A DNA stretch of 64,000 nucleotides from Didymodactylos carnosus (GCA_905250885.1 CAJNOQ010000084.1:16064-80063); one strand, 5' to 3'. Positions 25,650-39,195 are shown, counted from the first letter of the stretch. Numbers and translations are program-made. Notes: a model not told the origin generated them from the sequence alone.

Positions 25650-27323
25650 TTAATTTAGAGAGAAGAGAGAGACAAAGAGTAATTGTTGACAAGAGAAAAA
25701 CAAGAGAAAAGAAAGAGATATTGTAAAAAGAATGAGAGTTAGATAATCGATATGAGTTCCTAAAATGAGATCGTTAATATTTAAGAAACTGTTGGCGTAC
25801 ATATCGTGGTAATATGTTGAATGTCTTTTTTTAGCTTCATCTTTCTTCGCTTCTCGAAGAAGTGACGCACGATTATGTGATATTGATACATATTATTCCG
25901 TGACTCTTCATGAACTTTATTTTTTTCTGCACGTTGATATGATTTTTCTACAAAAAAACTGCAAGAGCAACACATTTTTTGAGCATGAACCAATGTTATT
26001 TTAGCACTGCATTTTTTTCAGATCTTTTCTATGCAAGGTGCTAGTTTGGAACCAATTGTGCAGGAATTATTAGCTTTCGCTATCAATGGATCTGAATAAA
26101 TATTATTGCTTGTCGAATCTTCTATTAACAAACAAACAGATGATGTTCTGCTGATTGAATTCTTATTCTATATGCATTCGAGAAGTTTTGTGTCTTTAAG
26201 AAACTATGTACACTAGGTGCCGGTGAGATTATGTTATTTAAAAAAATCGCAACACTACAAACGTTTCCTTGGTAATTCAGCAGATATTTTCCCCAAAAAA
26301 TTATTCTAACAACTTGTACTTCTCAATCAGTTATTTCTCAGGAAAGAATCAAAAATATACCACAAAAAATTACTACTGATAACATCGAGTTGATTGCACA
26401 ACTTCAACTGTGGTACAGAATATAGGCATAGAACAGTGAATTTAGTTCTGCAGTTTACTGCAAAGCTAAGTTCATGTGTTCGAATCTATATTCGTACAAA
26501 AATTGATTTTATATTTTTCGATAGTTTTAAGTTTAGAATATTATAATGGAATATTTTTCCGCTTGTATTCTGACAGAATAAAGCTTATACCAATAGATGT
26601 TTATCTTTCTTAAATAAAATAAATCTTTATATTTGTAAACACGGGTAAATTTTTTGTTTTGGATGTAGAAGATTCTTGAACAGTACAAATATTTCAATCA
26701 AAAATTTTCAATGAATGTCTGCTAGAGGTCAGTGCACGAGTGCCATTTTGCACTGACTTGGCGCAACTTAGAGACTACTATGAATATCTTAAGCTGGAAG
26801 AGCACAAATATCATAAATACGAATAAACAGTGAAGTTTATTCTTCCTCTTGAATGCAACAGGCGCATATTACGCACATTATACATATATAGTATGCGCGC
26901 ATTATAAATAGTATTCGCTTTTTGATATACTCTCTATTGTACTATTTGCAGCTGTGTGATTTTGTCTTCTGGACAGCCCTCTGTTCGTTTTATGTGCAAT
27001 TGTAGGAATACAGCACATCATATATCCCCTGATAGAACAAATTTTTTTTGGTAGTACCTACTAGAAGAAACAAAACTGACCAATATTTACATAAAATAAT
27101 TATCCAATTAAATAATTAGTCAGATGTGCAGTATGTAAGTTCATATATTTGTAGCTTTATACGCATAGGCTTTAAATTCGACATCTTTATTGTTCAACTG
27201 CTATAGCGTAATGTAGACTTTCAACGTTTCGATTATAATTATTGTAGAGAGCGCTGAGAATTAGGGATTGCATAGTTTCGGACCAATGCCGACTGGCGTT
27301 GGATGACTCATTTATAATTACTT
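25650..27323. other. Intergenic region upstream of the USP gene
   Basis: No gene recognised. The USP promoter should lie near 25650-25800, where a purine-rich GAGA-like stretch occurs (25660-25730). A palindromic GCATAT/ATGCGCGCAT patch is present near 26870-26910. The rest is featureless AT-rich DNA. Confidence 0.4.
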
Positions 27324-27503
27324 ACTGCAGGCAGTGTTTCTAACATTACGCGTACGCCTTTGTTCCAAAGCGTACGGTACGCGAACTAAATTGAAAATAC
27401 GCTTTGTATCAACCAATAGGAAAAGACAGAACGACAAAATCCACGAATTACCACGTTTATGTACGCGCTGCTCAAAATTCTCATTAGAAACCCTGACTGC
27501 AGG
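27324..27503. mobile_element. hAT-type MITE (164 bp) with perfect 8-bp target duplication
   Basis: The element is 27332-27495. Its ends are CAGTGTTTCTAACATTACG and, on the complement of the right end, CAGGGTTTCTAATGAGAAT. The direct duplication ACTGCAGG occurs at 27324-27331 and 27496-27503, immediately outside both ends. An 8-bp duplication with CAG...CTG ends is the hallmark of hAT transposons. It carries no transposase, so it must have been moved by an enzyme encoded elsewhere. The perfect duplication suggests a fairly recent insertion. Confidence 0.85.
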
Positions 27504-30500
27504 AGTTCTTACACTCAATGGGGATCGTTTCTTCAAATTTCCGAAGAATATAAAGCGCTAATGTGTTTGAAACAACTTTTAATGTAAATCCAAATTTAAT
27601 TATATAGATACATCAATTGTGTTTAATGGAACTGATACTCAATTAATAACATGGTAGACAAGCGTATTTGCGACTGTAATCCACCCATGAAGTCCAAATC
27701 CACGATAATATCCGCCATGATTGTAAAATCATACGTTCGTTTCATAGTGGAAAAAAAATCCACCATAACAAAAATCTCTATTAATAATACTGCTAGTATT
27801 CCAGGAGAGCTGCGCTCATTACAAACATGTTTTGTATGCTTATTTCAAAGCTTCTGAATCAGTGAAACGGAGTTAGTCAGTAAAGTCTGTATTAATCACT
27901 TCTGCTTAGAATCACAAGTGGTTAACAGTGTAAGGTCTTAAAACCGAAATCAATGGTTGGTTATCAAAAAAATGTATTCTATCTGTTGTTTTCTGCTTTT
28001 TAATTTTCATTATAGCCCGATTCGTACCATTAACTGATGAATCTTGAGCGTTTTAGTTCTTTCATATAGTGAATTGATCCAACATAGACGAATTTCGAAA
28101 TCGTGACAAAAATTTATTTAGTCTTCTGCGGGAATATCAGGGACTTTTTTTTCAAACTTTTCTCTGACTAGACAAAATTTTGTTCAGCTGTTAGGAATAT
28201 ATAGATATATACTGTTGGATATTCTCCCGAAACTTACTGTTTCTTCCAGTATTGAAAGTTTCTAAGAATCTTTTAGTTTTCAAACATTGGAACGATTGAA
28301 ATTTCTCGTTTCATAACACAGTTTTCAGAATAGCGCATTTTTCAGAATAAAACAGTAGTGCAATTTTACGACTTTTTTCACATTTCACACTATTTCTGAG
28401 AAAATCCCCTCTCTCCATCTTTCGGTCCTCGCAATGTCTCTGCTTTGTACAAATTATGCCTAATCGAATACAGTCAACACTGAGAATAAAGGCAAACAAT
28501 GTTCTTTTAATCCAAAAAATAATTTAAATTATGCTCAAGTTTTCATCCACAGATGTACAGAACAAAGTAAATAACACGTTAATTTGTTTTTTTCAGGGGG
28601 CATTTTATTTGTTTCAATTTGGAATTCTGATACTTTTTTTCAGAGCATCGAACGCCAATTTCTCATGCACTCGTTTGTATTATTCACCTTCTTGGAGTTG
28701 ATGGAGTATATGAGTAATGAATATAGTCAATGGTCTTTGTTGTTAGCGACTATGGTACGACTTTTATATTGAAAAAAAAAAGACTTTTGTCGCGTGCTTC
28801 AAAAGAGAAAAGTAGTGAGTGATTTAATTTAAATTTGAAAAGAAAAAATGGATGGTCACAATTGTACAAAGACATTTTAGTTACCACTCAAAAAGAAAGA
28901 AAGGAAAAGAGAAAAAAACATTTCAGCAGCGTACAGGGCTTCTTCGAAGAAAAACACTTCAGTAATAAAAATTTGAATAGTAACGCCGCGAAAGTCTCAA
29001 GCGAGGGAAGGTATAAAAATTTTCTAAAATCAGAGAATATTTTTTGAACGCGATAATCTTTTTGAAAAAAGTCTGCAATATCACAAAAAAGTATTAGAAA
29101 ACAGGTGAAGAACTCTCGACGTTCCTCAATTTGTGTGAAACATATGGTACTTGCTAGATATGTGAAATATTCATGCTCATATAGTTTTCTGCACTCTACA
29201 CGATACTACTTGCGCTAATGGATCATCTCACCTTCTTCGCTTGCCCAAGATCAGAGTACGTTAAATTTTCTCTTTGTAACTAAAATAGCTGCTTTTTCAT
29301 ATTTCTCAACAACGGAATAGGGCGTTTGAAATAACAGAGAGCATATTCGAGAAGAATTTTTCAAGCGAAAGTCGCTATTAGCTTCCATTGTCTTATAATT
29401 TCACTACCTAATCTAAATGGACAGAAACGTGCGTTTACAAATCGTTCTTATAAACGAGACGTAATATCAGCATACTGTTTGATCAAAGGTGGAATTGTTT
29501 TTGATTGATAAAATATGTTACTAAGAGTCTATAATTTTGTAAAACGGTGACATACTTGAAACACCATTAATAAAGAGCACAAAATAAAAAAATTAATGTA
29601 AGACGATGTATCACCACATTCACGCGGCACTATCAATTATGAATAGAATTAATCATGACGTTACTCCAAACAAACTAGATAAGTCGCGTTTTCGAACGAT
29701 TTAATCTCGATTCGTCCCTAATTACTCACTCTTCCTTTTGATGTTGCCTTAGATGTTGTTTAATTTCACAAAGCCAATTAGAGTCGAATCGAGAGGACAT
29801 ATTTTAAAACAGCACTGTAAAGAACAGCACAATACATTTCTGAAGGTTCTTAAATCTATGTATACTCTTTAAGGAGGACATTTCCCGCACAGATGAAACA
29901 GTGACTTTGAAACAATAGTTTTTACCCTGTTTCGCAACTATAGCGAAGCTATAGTTCGAGTCCGGTTAAGCTTTTAGTATATTCGATCTTTTAAAACCAC
30001 ACCACTTCGAGAAATAAAAAAAGTTTGTAAGAGGCACTTCTCTATCAACAGATTGTTCGATCAGTGTACTTCTTTTGCACTTTATGTTTGTTATAGTGTG
30101 TAGATGTGCCTTTTCTGTGGAGGAAAATTTATCCAATTTGTGGTTTTTAAGATATTTTGGGTACAATGATCTTTTTTGTATTATACTGATAAGGATGTAA
30201 GTTACTGGCGCACTTAGGATAATTAATCGAATAACGCTTACGTGTAGGTTATTGCAAGTGAGTAGAAATTAATTACACTGTAATCTAGTTGTGCTGTTTT
30301 GTAATATTCGATTTAATTCCGTGCGACGTATGGAAAAAATTTATTAATCATCTACATACCAAGCACTATTAGTACTACTACTACAACTTAATCTAAAACC
30401 TTGTATTATAAAGACAAAAAAACTTCTATTAATTCATTATTATTCTAGCGCTCACAATTCATTCGTTACGTTTTGCACCTCGGTTCTGTTTCACTTCATC

Positions 30501-33092
30501 ACCTTTGTTTCACTGAGCTCCTTGAGTGTCACAAGTGTGTTTATTAAATAAAATTGTTTGTCTATGTCAAAAGTTTCAAACTCACAGGTTTACCAGTTTG
30601 CACTGTACTGAGGTCTATGTGAGCACTATGACGACCAGCAGATCTAACTTTCAGCGAGACAGGGACGGATCGACCTAGATCTTGTTTATATTAGCTCGAA
30701 TATGATCAAAAAAAGGAAAAGAACATAGTTTGTATCTATAGATAGTAACGAGTGAGTGTTTTTTAGCAAGCAGCTTTTTGTCTTTTAAAAGCTTCGATGC
30801 AGTTCATAAAATATGTCAGATTATCAAGTTTAACGTTACCTGTGAGCATGTTCCATTAACATGATTTATGATTAATGGATTCATCAAGGATTAAAAATTT
30901 CATTCAAACGACAAATTAATTGTAATTAACTAATCATGATTATGTAAGCCGCCATGTGGGTATTTTGTATCACGACAGCGTTAATCATGATTGAACTAAT
31001 CTCGATTAATTTGCAAAGTGACTGCGATTTTAATCGTAATTATTTCTCTAATTGTGATTAAATTCATGCATACTGAACAAATTTCCATCATCGTCAAATT
31101 TTCGAACATCAATTTCGAAAAACTGTTCATTTATCTGGTATTGTCAAATAAATCTCTTGGTTTTTATCATTCAATTTAAATATTGAAAAGAACAAGAATG
31201 ACATATATCAAGTTGAATATTTGTTTGTTGTTCTTAATTATGACTTAATCTTTTATCATCATTTCCGTAATCACACTACAATCTTAATCATGATTAAAAC
31301 AGCACTATTTGCAATTAATTCACAATTCTACTTCTAATGGTTTATTTCTATCAAGAGTGCTACTATTTTTTATAATGATGTTGAAGTTCAGGTAAAGACT
31401 TAAAAAGTAAGTAGTTTGATTTTAAATTTTTTACCTATCTCATTCTTGAAAGTGATCGTAAAGTGAAATAATACTAACATTGTTATAGAGTACATATTTG
31501 CTCTCTCAAAGTCGAAAGGCGTATGTACGTTTTATATGGGTTAATATTCTTAACTAAACATTTTTTTTGTCTTTGTTCTTTACACGACGGAAACACATTG
31601 TTCTTTTCATAGTATATGTGATGTGTATATAAAAAGAATATGAACATTCGATTACAAGTTTTACCACTAGGGAAAAAAAATAACAGAACCTTTTGGACTA
31701 TATTTTAAAAAAAAATTCTATAGAAGTCACTAACATGTCAAAAATTGCATCTAAATTAAGTTCAATTTTTTTTTTACGAGGAAGAGAAAAGCGTCATTTG
31801 TAATTTCAATGTGTACAAGTTTCTCATCTATTTTTTATTTTGAGAAAGAAATATTTTTTAATTTGCAATGACATACATACGTAAATACACATCAAAGCGT
31901 TTTTGTTTTGATTTTCTTTTATTACGCAGGAGAAAAGCTCAAAGAGAAAAAATACAAGTCGAACTGATTGTTTCATCGATATTAGTTAATAATAAAAACA
32001 GTTAAAAATTTCAAATAATTATTCTGAAACAATAATTCAAAATACTTCAAAGAAATGTTTTATAAGATATTGTGCGGCTATTTAAAAATGAAAGCAACTT
32101 GTGTGAAGCTGAAGATTCTGCTTTGTTAAGTTTATTATGTATTCAACAAAACTAAACAATCTAGAGTATTTACTTGAACTTTAATAGTTTTTTAAAGAAT
32201 AGAAGTTAAGTAACAGAACAATCAGATAGAGTCTGGAAGAAAAATAGCTATCATTTGTTCTATAGCCGGTTTTCTTCTACAAGTGCCATGTTTTCTCTAA
32301 TGGCAGGAGGGTTAACGGTAGAATGCTAATGTCTTGATTCGCTATTCACTTCTGATCTTAAAAAAACGAATTCTCAGCCTCATTTTCGATTAATTTTGAA
32401 GAGAGATAATATTTTTGCGATATAATTATAAACAATTAAATGTATTTCAGCGTCAAATAAAAAAATTTAAGCGAAATCTGCGTATTCAGTAAGAGACAAA
32501 CTTCGTGCAACATACTGTAAATTAACAACTCTTTGTTAAAATTTTAAGTGGATGGAAACAGTGAAAATATAAAAAAATATAGCTGTGATAGACGTAATAT
32601 TAAAAATTGTAAAATGATGGACAATAAAAGTATCGTTCATATCTTAGTCAAGAAATTTTGAATGTCACGTCTATTGTGGGTACTTCCTTTTACACTTTCA
32701 TCCACTTAGAAACTGTTTGTATTTTCTTAAACTATTCAAGTTCCATTCTTGAAAAATACCGTGACTCATGCTTTGTAAACAACTGTTTGCTTTTTCATCT
32801 TAAAGACATTAGTTTATCACTTTGGAGTTAATTGACATTTTCTTTCTAAGAGTAGAAATAGACAGTAAAACAACGATTCTTTCTGATAAAATATGTCGAC
32901 AATTCGGTAGTTAGAAAAATTAGAATCGTTCTTCCCTTTTACTCTTTCTGCTTTTCGTTGGCAACTTTTTGTTTAGTCACAGCTGTGAAAGAGACTGTTG
33001 CATTTCATGATAGAGTTCTAGTCATTAGTCTATCACTATTTTTTCCCGTAAAGGGGTTATTTCTAGATTAATTTTCGAAGTATATCAGCATC
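27504..33092. other. Gene-free region between the MITE and the MARVEL gene
   Basis: About 5.6 kb without a supportable gene. Frames of 60-75 codons (for example 28584-28772 and 28835-29047) show no conserved motif. A region of TAATCATGATTA-like words lies at 30850-31320. The remaining sequence is AT-rich and featureless. Confidence 0.45.
30850..31320. repeat. Repeat region built on TAATCATGATTA-like words
   Basis: The half-palindromes AATCATGATTA, AATCTCGATTAA, AATCGTAATTA and AATTGTGATTAA recur many times on both strands. This is probably a decayed transposon or a self-complementary repeat. Its boundaries are approximate. Confidence 0.4.
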
Positions 33093-34103
33093 ATGTCAAG
33101 CGCTAATTATCATGAGTCGCCTCCAGCGCCACAGGGAATTTCATGTCGTCCTGTATACGTCACAACGCTGGCCGGTGTTTTAAAATTCTTTGAAATTGTA
33201 CGTGTGTTCTCATAAACAATATGAAATTTATAAATTTACATTTTTTTTCTTTTTAGTTTTGTGATATACTTGCGTTAATTCTCGCAGGTGCAGTAAGTAT
33301 AGATGTTTTATATAACTCCTCCCCAGACTTCCTCTGAAAGAAATAAGGAGTAAAAGTTTGTAAAGAGAGAAAATGCTGAAAATCTGAAAATTTTGTAAAC
33401 GTAATGTAAACGTACACACTCGGGGGATAGGTTTCATCCAGCCTCACCTTAGTCCATCACGTTTGAGTGAAAGAGTTACACTTTAAGTCCAAGGTCTGCG
33501 CTGATAAGCTTTTCTACATATTATTATATTTACTGTGTTTTGTTTGTCTGCTTATTGTAGGCACCAGTCTACGACGAAGTTGTCGGTCATCGAGGATTTT
33601 TTATATTTGTGGCTGCTGTGGCATTGATAATCTCGTTCATTCTATTGATCGCATGTATATTAAACGTAAATAATGTCCGCTGGCCAGGTATATGGAATTT
33701 TGCCGTGAGTATTACTCTTTTATATTTATGTATATATATACCAACTAGATCTAGGGCATAATTAATTAGTTTGCCTTAGAGTTTCTCGTATTGGAATATG
33801 CAGAAAAAAGATTACAGAAAGTATCTTAGACTTATCTATTTTGACCCTCAATATGTCCTTTAATTCTTAAAATAATTATAGGAAATGGTGTGGTGCCTAT
33901 GCATCACGTTGCTTTATTTCATTGCAAGTATCGTTCTGGCAACTATAGCAAAGTATAGTGGTGTGTATGGTGCAGCTACATTTTTTGGTTTTGCAGCATT
34001 TGCAACCTATTTATTTGATGGCATTAATCGGTTTCGTCTATCTCGTTCTGGTGGCAATACCGATGGAAATCCGCCTCAAGCAGGCCGGCAGGGAACATAT
34101 TAA
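33093..34103 (+). CDS. MARVEL-domain four-helix membrane protein
   Basis: Small membrane protein of the MARVEL type (CMTM/plasmolipin-like), a group linked to vesicle traffic and membrane apposition. Exons 33093-33197, 33257-33292, 33561-33704 and 33882-34103 join at phase 0 to 168 residues. Four hydrophobic helices are visible: VTTLAGVLKFFEI-FCDILALIL, the FFIFVAAVALIISFILLI segment, the MVWCLCITLLYFIASIVLAT segment, and the GAATFFGFAAFATYLFD segment. The final helix is followed by a hydrophilic tail rich in Gly/Pro/Arg that should be cytosolic. The length and helix spacing fit the family. For exon 2 I use the GTAAGT donor at 33293, which keeps phase and gives AGA-APVYDE; a donor 5 bp earlier would break the frame. 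The 268-nt second intron is the longest in the gene. Which MARVEL subfamily it belongs to is unclear. Confidence 0.8.
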
Positions 34104-37100
34104 CTGTGAACAAGGTTTTTAAATAGTGTTTTTTCTTCATTTTTAAATAATCAAGTCTTCAAATGAATGAACAATAAGTAAAGATAAATTGTGTATTTTT
34201 TTTCTTTGTTACCGATATTTTTTTGATGTGTTTTTCAATTTTGTGAACATTCCTTTTTATATTCGCCAGCATTTTGCTCTTTTATATGATCTCACTCTGA
34301 ATACTCGAAATTTGTTTTATTTACCCTTTTTATTGTTACTTGAATAGTAACTCATAATCTCACTTAAGCTTTCTATATATTTTGAAATTTGTTGTATGGG
34401 TAACTAAAGAGAATTTCTTAGCAGATGATAAATTACTTTCTCCATGAAACACAATGTTTCATTTTTAACACTGATCACCGGTCTGATGTCCGTTGTTACT
34501 GCTATGTCTCAAGTGCCGTCCTGTAAAAATCGGATTTTCTTATATTCAAAGCTTTTTAGTAAAACGATTCCGATAGCGTCAGATTGTAGAGCAGATCGAG
34601 GTACATATATTAAGAAAATTTTTTAAACCAAATGAACAAGTCTCATTAAGATACAAAAAATTAATTTTTTAATTCAGTAGATATTCAAAAATTTTACTCA
34701 ATCAAGCATTCAATACCTCATAAGTCTCTAAAAAACCGTGCAGTGATCATAAGGTCAATATAATTCACGTACCAATTCGTACTGATCTATAAATAATAAA
34801 CTTATGCTAATGAGACGAATGAGCAGATAATGACCAGGCGTCTTCAAGCAAAAATCTTTGAATAAATCTCGTCAAACAACATGATAAAACGATAAAATGT
34901 CGCCATTATGAAAGACAATGGATCAACTCGGTTTGTGTTGATAAAGAAAACTGAATATTTTCGATCAAAGTGAACTAGTGGGTGAAGAGCAAAAAAAGAA
35001 AATGTTAAATAATAATGTGAAAAAAGTAAAGCCAATGGTCTCTCAACAATTAGATATGCTTTTTCAAGACACCGAAAATTATCCGATGTTCAGAAAACGA
35101 GCAATAATATGAAAAAGTTGTTTTGTGATCAGAGTTAATTAAAAATAAAACAGTCTGTGATATGAGTTCAGGATTTTTCAGTGATACTTAATATTCAGAT
35201 AAATTATGTGTTTCCTATTGTTTTCACTAACTCAATCAGGTTCGAATCGCTTTTTTCTATACAATCGCTTATGGCTTAATGTTCCATGGGCGAAGAGTCT
35301 TGAAGTATGATGTTATAACATCATATTACAAGATATCACAAAATTTCATAAGATCTTGTAATAAGATCTCGTATGATGATACAAGAAGTGACAAGATGTC
35401 ATAAAATATCTTATAAGAATCCATCAGATCTTACAATGACAATAAGGTACGAGATTCTGTAGAATCTTACACGATCGTCACAAGACTTTGTAAGGCCATG
35501 CCGTAAGATCTTATTACAAGATTTCAGAATTTTAATATATTTTGAGAAGGATGGTAAACTGAAGTAAACAGAACAGTTGCAAGTAAAAGATTACTTAATA
35601 TAGGTACTGCTCACTCATACAAAAAAAAGTCAACAAAAAACGGATTGTGGAAATGACAAAAGAAAGGAAAAAGATACATACATGTTCAACAACAGACACT
35701 AATAAAATCTGACATGTTCCTTAAGCAGTTTTTTAAACAATATGGCATTTTCAGTATGTGCAACGGTCACAGATAGAGAGTTCCTATCTTTTGAAATTTG
35801 AGGAAAGAAGGAATTAAAAGGCTGACTTTGTCTTACAAAAACGCTTATTGTTTTTAAACTGCTTCATGATGGAACGAAAAACGTTGGTCTTATCATTTTT
35901 GCTTGAATTTACAACTGGATTACGGAGTTGTGACATAGCTTGGAAAATACACATTCGCCGAGAATTTAATTTTCTAAAAGATGAATTCGCATTCGCTGAG
36001 AATTCATTTTGGTATGCAAGGGATGATTATAATGCGTATTGATGTATATGGTGTACATGTGAATTCTCTATTATTTTCTGACGAGTTCAGGTCCTCATCT
36101 AGGTGTGATCTTTTGTTAGTCATTTAGCAGCATCCAGATGAGAGGAAGAGACAGAATGTTGTAAGACGAAGACGTAATTTCAAATTTCTAGTCAGAAAAA
36201 GATGTAAAACAAGGAACGAGAGGATTTAGAGGAAAGGCCGAGGCACTTACAAAAAAACTGCTACTTACTTAATAATAAAATCGTCCGTGGCTTTTAACGG
36301 ATTTTCATTTGTCAAAACAAAATATTATGAAAGATGATAGCATTTATTGTTTGTTAGCTATTAAACGACACTACAACAAGACCTCTTTTCGACGGCGTAG
36401 ATGTAATCGGCTGTCCTTGTGATTCTGATATAACTACGGGTTGTTTAACCTGATCATTTTGTTTATTATTATTTTGTCTCATTGATGAAGCTGTAACTAA
36501 CTGGTGTTTGTAGTAACTAAATAATGGAGTAAGCAATTGTGAATGAAAATATGCATAATTGACGAGCGTTTTGTAAAGCTGATATATTAGTGAGTGAATT
36601 ATTGGATTCATTTGGTGATAATGAAGTTTCACCAGAATGTTTAGATGGCACTCGACGTTATCTGAAATGTATTGATTCTCTTTTGCTTTAAGACATCGAG
36701 TCACTTGCACATACGCGTTTTATAAAGGGAATATATTGAATAACCACAATTTTTATAACGACAAAAAAGACTTATTATCTTAACTATTTTATCCAACACC
36801 ACCTACCACACTGTTTGTAATCAGCTATTCTTCATCAAAAGAGATAACTCTATTCTGTTATGCAGTCACATAGACCTTTATTATTTTGGTAATGGAGAAC
36901 CAAGCAACCTGAGAAGAACTGTACGACATTTACTGGATTTAAAAATTTTATTTAAGATCTTGAAACAGTTCAGAAACGATAAGCATCTGTTTTCTAAAAA
37001 AATCTTGTTACTTTGAAACTTTACCAAAAGTAACAAAGATTTATTAGGATAAGTTGAGATGATTCTGTTCTGTTCTGCACGCTCTTCTATCTGTTTCATT

Positions 37101-37490
37101 TGATCCAAAGCTTGTTCCGTTGTTAGAAATTAATCGGTTTCTCCATCTAAAGCAATTCTTTTAGATGGTGATTGTTCAGAAATGACTAGCTGTTGTTGAA
37201 CTTAATGGTGATGACAAAGCTATAACTTCAGTGGTTGATGCTGTTGGACGTGATAAATCTAACGGTGCATCCACTATAAATGAAAATAGTTGGATAAAAG
37301 GGAATTTCTAATGAAACGGTTACCAGACTTACAATCATGATCCCAGACACTACTATTTATTTGCGGAATAACATTAAGCAACTGCGTAGGAGACGATGGT
37401 GTAGAAGGAACTTTGTCTTCCGCTTCTTCCCTCAATTGTATTTAATAGTTGATGGCTGGTAGCAGCAGTAATGTCGGCTTCAACCTGTTG
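34104..37490. other. Intergenic region between MARVEL gene and pogo relic
   Basis: No gene supported. It includes the MARVEL 3' UTR and a repeat patch at 35300-35530. At 36354-36710 a 118-codon minus-strand frame is rich in Gln/Asn; it may be the eroded tail of the transposase at 37.5-37.9 kb, but no motif proves it. Confidence 0.4.
35300..35530. repeat. Degenerate repeat of AAGATCTTA/TACAAGAT words
   Basis: Words such as CATAAGATCTTGTAATAAGA, TACAAGATATCACAA and CCGTAAGATCTTATTACAAG recur on both strands over about 230 bp, giving many small inverted repeats. This could be a decayed palindromic element. No ends or duplication were identified. Confidence 0.45.
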
Positions 37491-37499
37491 ATTACATTT

Positions 37500-37935
37500 C
37501 AAAATCTTCTAGGAATTGATGGACGTTTTATCTAGAGGATATATGCCAGAATTCATAAAACTTTTGAGGATATTAACTTTTCTAACAGCTGTTGATTGAA
37601 ATAGTTTATTCATTAATGTTGGAAACACTTTTTTCGATATATCTTTATGATCGAGTGTTTGATAATATTCACCAAGAGTTTCACTATATTTTTGTTTGAC
37701 TGGTTTAAAAAAGTCACGTTGAGTGGTTGAGGTATAAGTGCAGAATTTGGTAGTAAAAACAACACAACAATATCATTTTCAATTGCCTGTTCGACTGCGC
37801 GCACTATGGTGAGATCCATATCCATCTAACATGAAGAGAATTGGTTTTAACTTTTTTTTTGTGTCCATCCTATCAGCAAATTCGGACTCATCGTAATTGA
37901 AAATCTATGAGGATCTGTCCATCAAATTATAGGTA
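37500..37935 (-). mobile_element. Pogo/Tigger-type DDE transposase relic
   Basis: Broken minus-strand frames read in order as the catalytic core of a pogo-family DDE transposase: FNYDESEF (around the first catalytic Asp), LLMLDGYGSH (second Asp), AIENDIVVLFLLPNSALIPQ followed by PLNVTF, then KQKYSETLGEYYQTLDHKDI and FMNSGIYPLDKTSI. The family's third acidic residue lies in QPLD; here it is QPLN. Frameshifts separate the blocks, and I see no intact helix-turn-helix region or terminal repeats. It is an old, inactive copy. Related debris may extend to about 37130 and 38260. Confidence 0.75.
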
Positions 37936-38994
37936 ACGAGTACATCTTCTAATAATTTAAACTGTTGTTGATTGTTGTCATCGTAGTCTTCGCATGTTTT
38001 GATATAAGAAGGATAGGCGTAGCTATCATAACGTGTCATAATGAAGTCATGACGTGTCATAAAAGAATAATACTACTCAATGCCTAGTTTTTGAAATTAC
38101 TTGTCTTTTCCTAATTCTTGAGCATAATATACCGCCTTTGGTGTGTAGAACAAAAAAACCATCATCACGAGATTTCTCATATTCGAAAACCTATGTTTCA
38201 TGTGTTTTTAGGGTTTCCGAACTTCAGATTTAGCCGATAGGCAGGTCCTCAGATATTTCCTGCAGCACCCGAATTACCGTAGATGAAGACTTAAGACGTA
38301 CACCAGGTTGAAGAACGGCATCTGTTGTACATCTACATATGTTTAGAGCAGTACTTTGCTATGTAGATTTTTGGAAGGGCAAGCCCGGGCTTATTTCGAA
38401 AGGTACACCATAGTAGACCTGTCGAATTTGGTTCAATTTGGCGTAGAATTATACCCCCAGGTATCCTCTTCCGTAATCTGAAAACCGCAGGTCGGTACCT
38501 CTTATCATTCAGAAATTATTCAAAAAACATCACAATGCCTTCTATTTTGAAACGGATAGCAGTTAAAAAAATCACTAAAGTTGCCGTAAATATTTTGAGA
38601 ACAATTTGAGGATGATTTTCTTGATGAATGTGTCACAAACACCATGTGGAAAGCCAGTACAATTTACAACGGTTTTCTAATCCATTAGACATTTCAATGT
38701 ATAGGTTCAGAAATTCCACGCTGCGTTTGATCTACAGCAACGTACCATCTCTATTTTGAAGCGGATAATTTAGGCTATCTATCAATGAAAAGAATACGGT
38801 ACATAGCTATATACATCATTAGGAAAATTCGAATGGGTTATTGCAACAATCTCTCAAAAAATATATTTTAATCATGCAAAAATGCATCGAGGTGTCGGAT
38901 TTCCAATATCACCCACAGGCAAAAAATCTTAATCTTCTTCAGGTTCGCTGTCTACTACTGGCCGTTTAGTCCATGATGATTTCCCTAGTTACAT

Positions 38995-39195
38995 TCGCGC
39001 TCCATTCATCATGCCGCGGCCGCGAAATTTGCGCGTTCCGCAAAAAATTGGCGATCGCGCAGCGAAAATTCTCCCACGTCGCATTCGCGGTTCAGATTAT
39101 GTCGTGATCGCGATTCAAATTGGGTATTGCGTGGCAAGATTGTGACAAGATTTCTATGGTTTCGCGATGCGCAATGAAGCGCGGATTCTACTAGG
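38995..39195. other. GC-rich patch with CGCGATCGCG-like words
   Basis: About 200 bp with many CpGs (ATGCCGCGGCCGCGAAATTT, GGCGATCGCGCAGCG, GTCGTGATCGCGATT, GTTTCGCGATGCGC) in otherwise AT-rich DNA. No frame or RNA structure is recognised. It may be the remnant of a repeat with an unusual composition or of foreign DNA. Confidence 0.5.

Noticed and set aside
26380-26510. Possible tRNA-derived SINE (TGTTCGAATC word)
   Set aside because: Only a B-box-like word is present; no A-box at the right distance and no tail repeat were found.
29936-29968. AGTTCGAGTCCGG, T-loop-like, beside a CTATAG...CTATAG hairpin
   Set aside because: The flanks do not pair as a tRNA, and no anticodon stem could be drawn.
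35239-35256. GGTTCGAATCGC followed by TTTTTT, like a tRNA T-arm with a Pol III terminator
   Set aside because: The preceding 70 bases do not fold into acceptor, D and anticodon arms, and no A-box was found. It is more likely chance or tRNA-derived debris.
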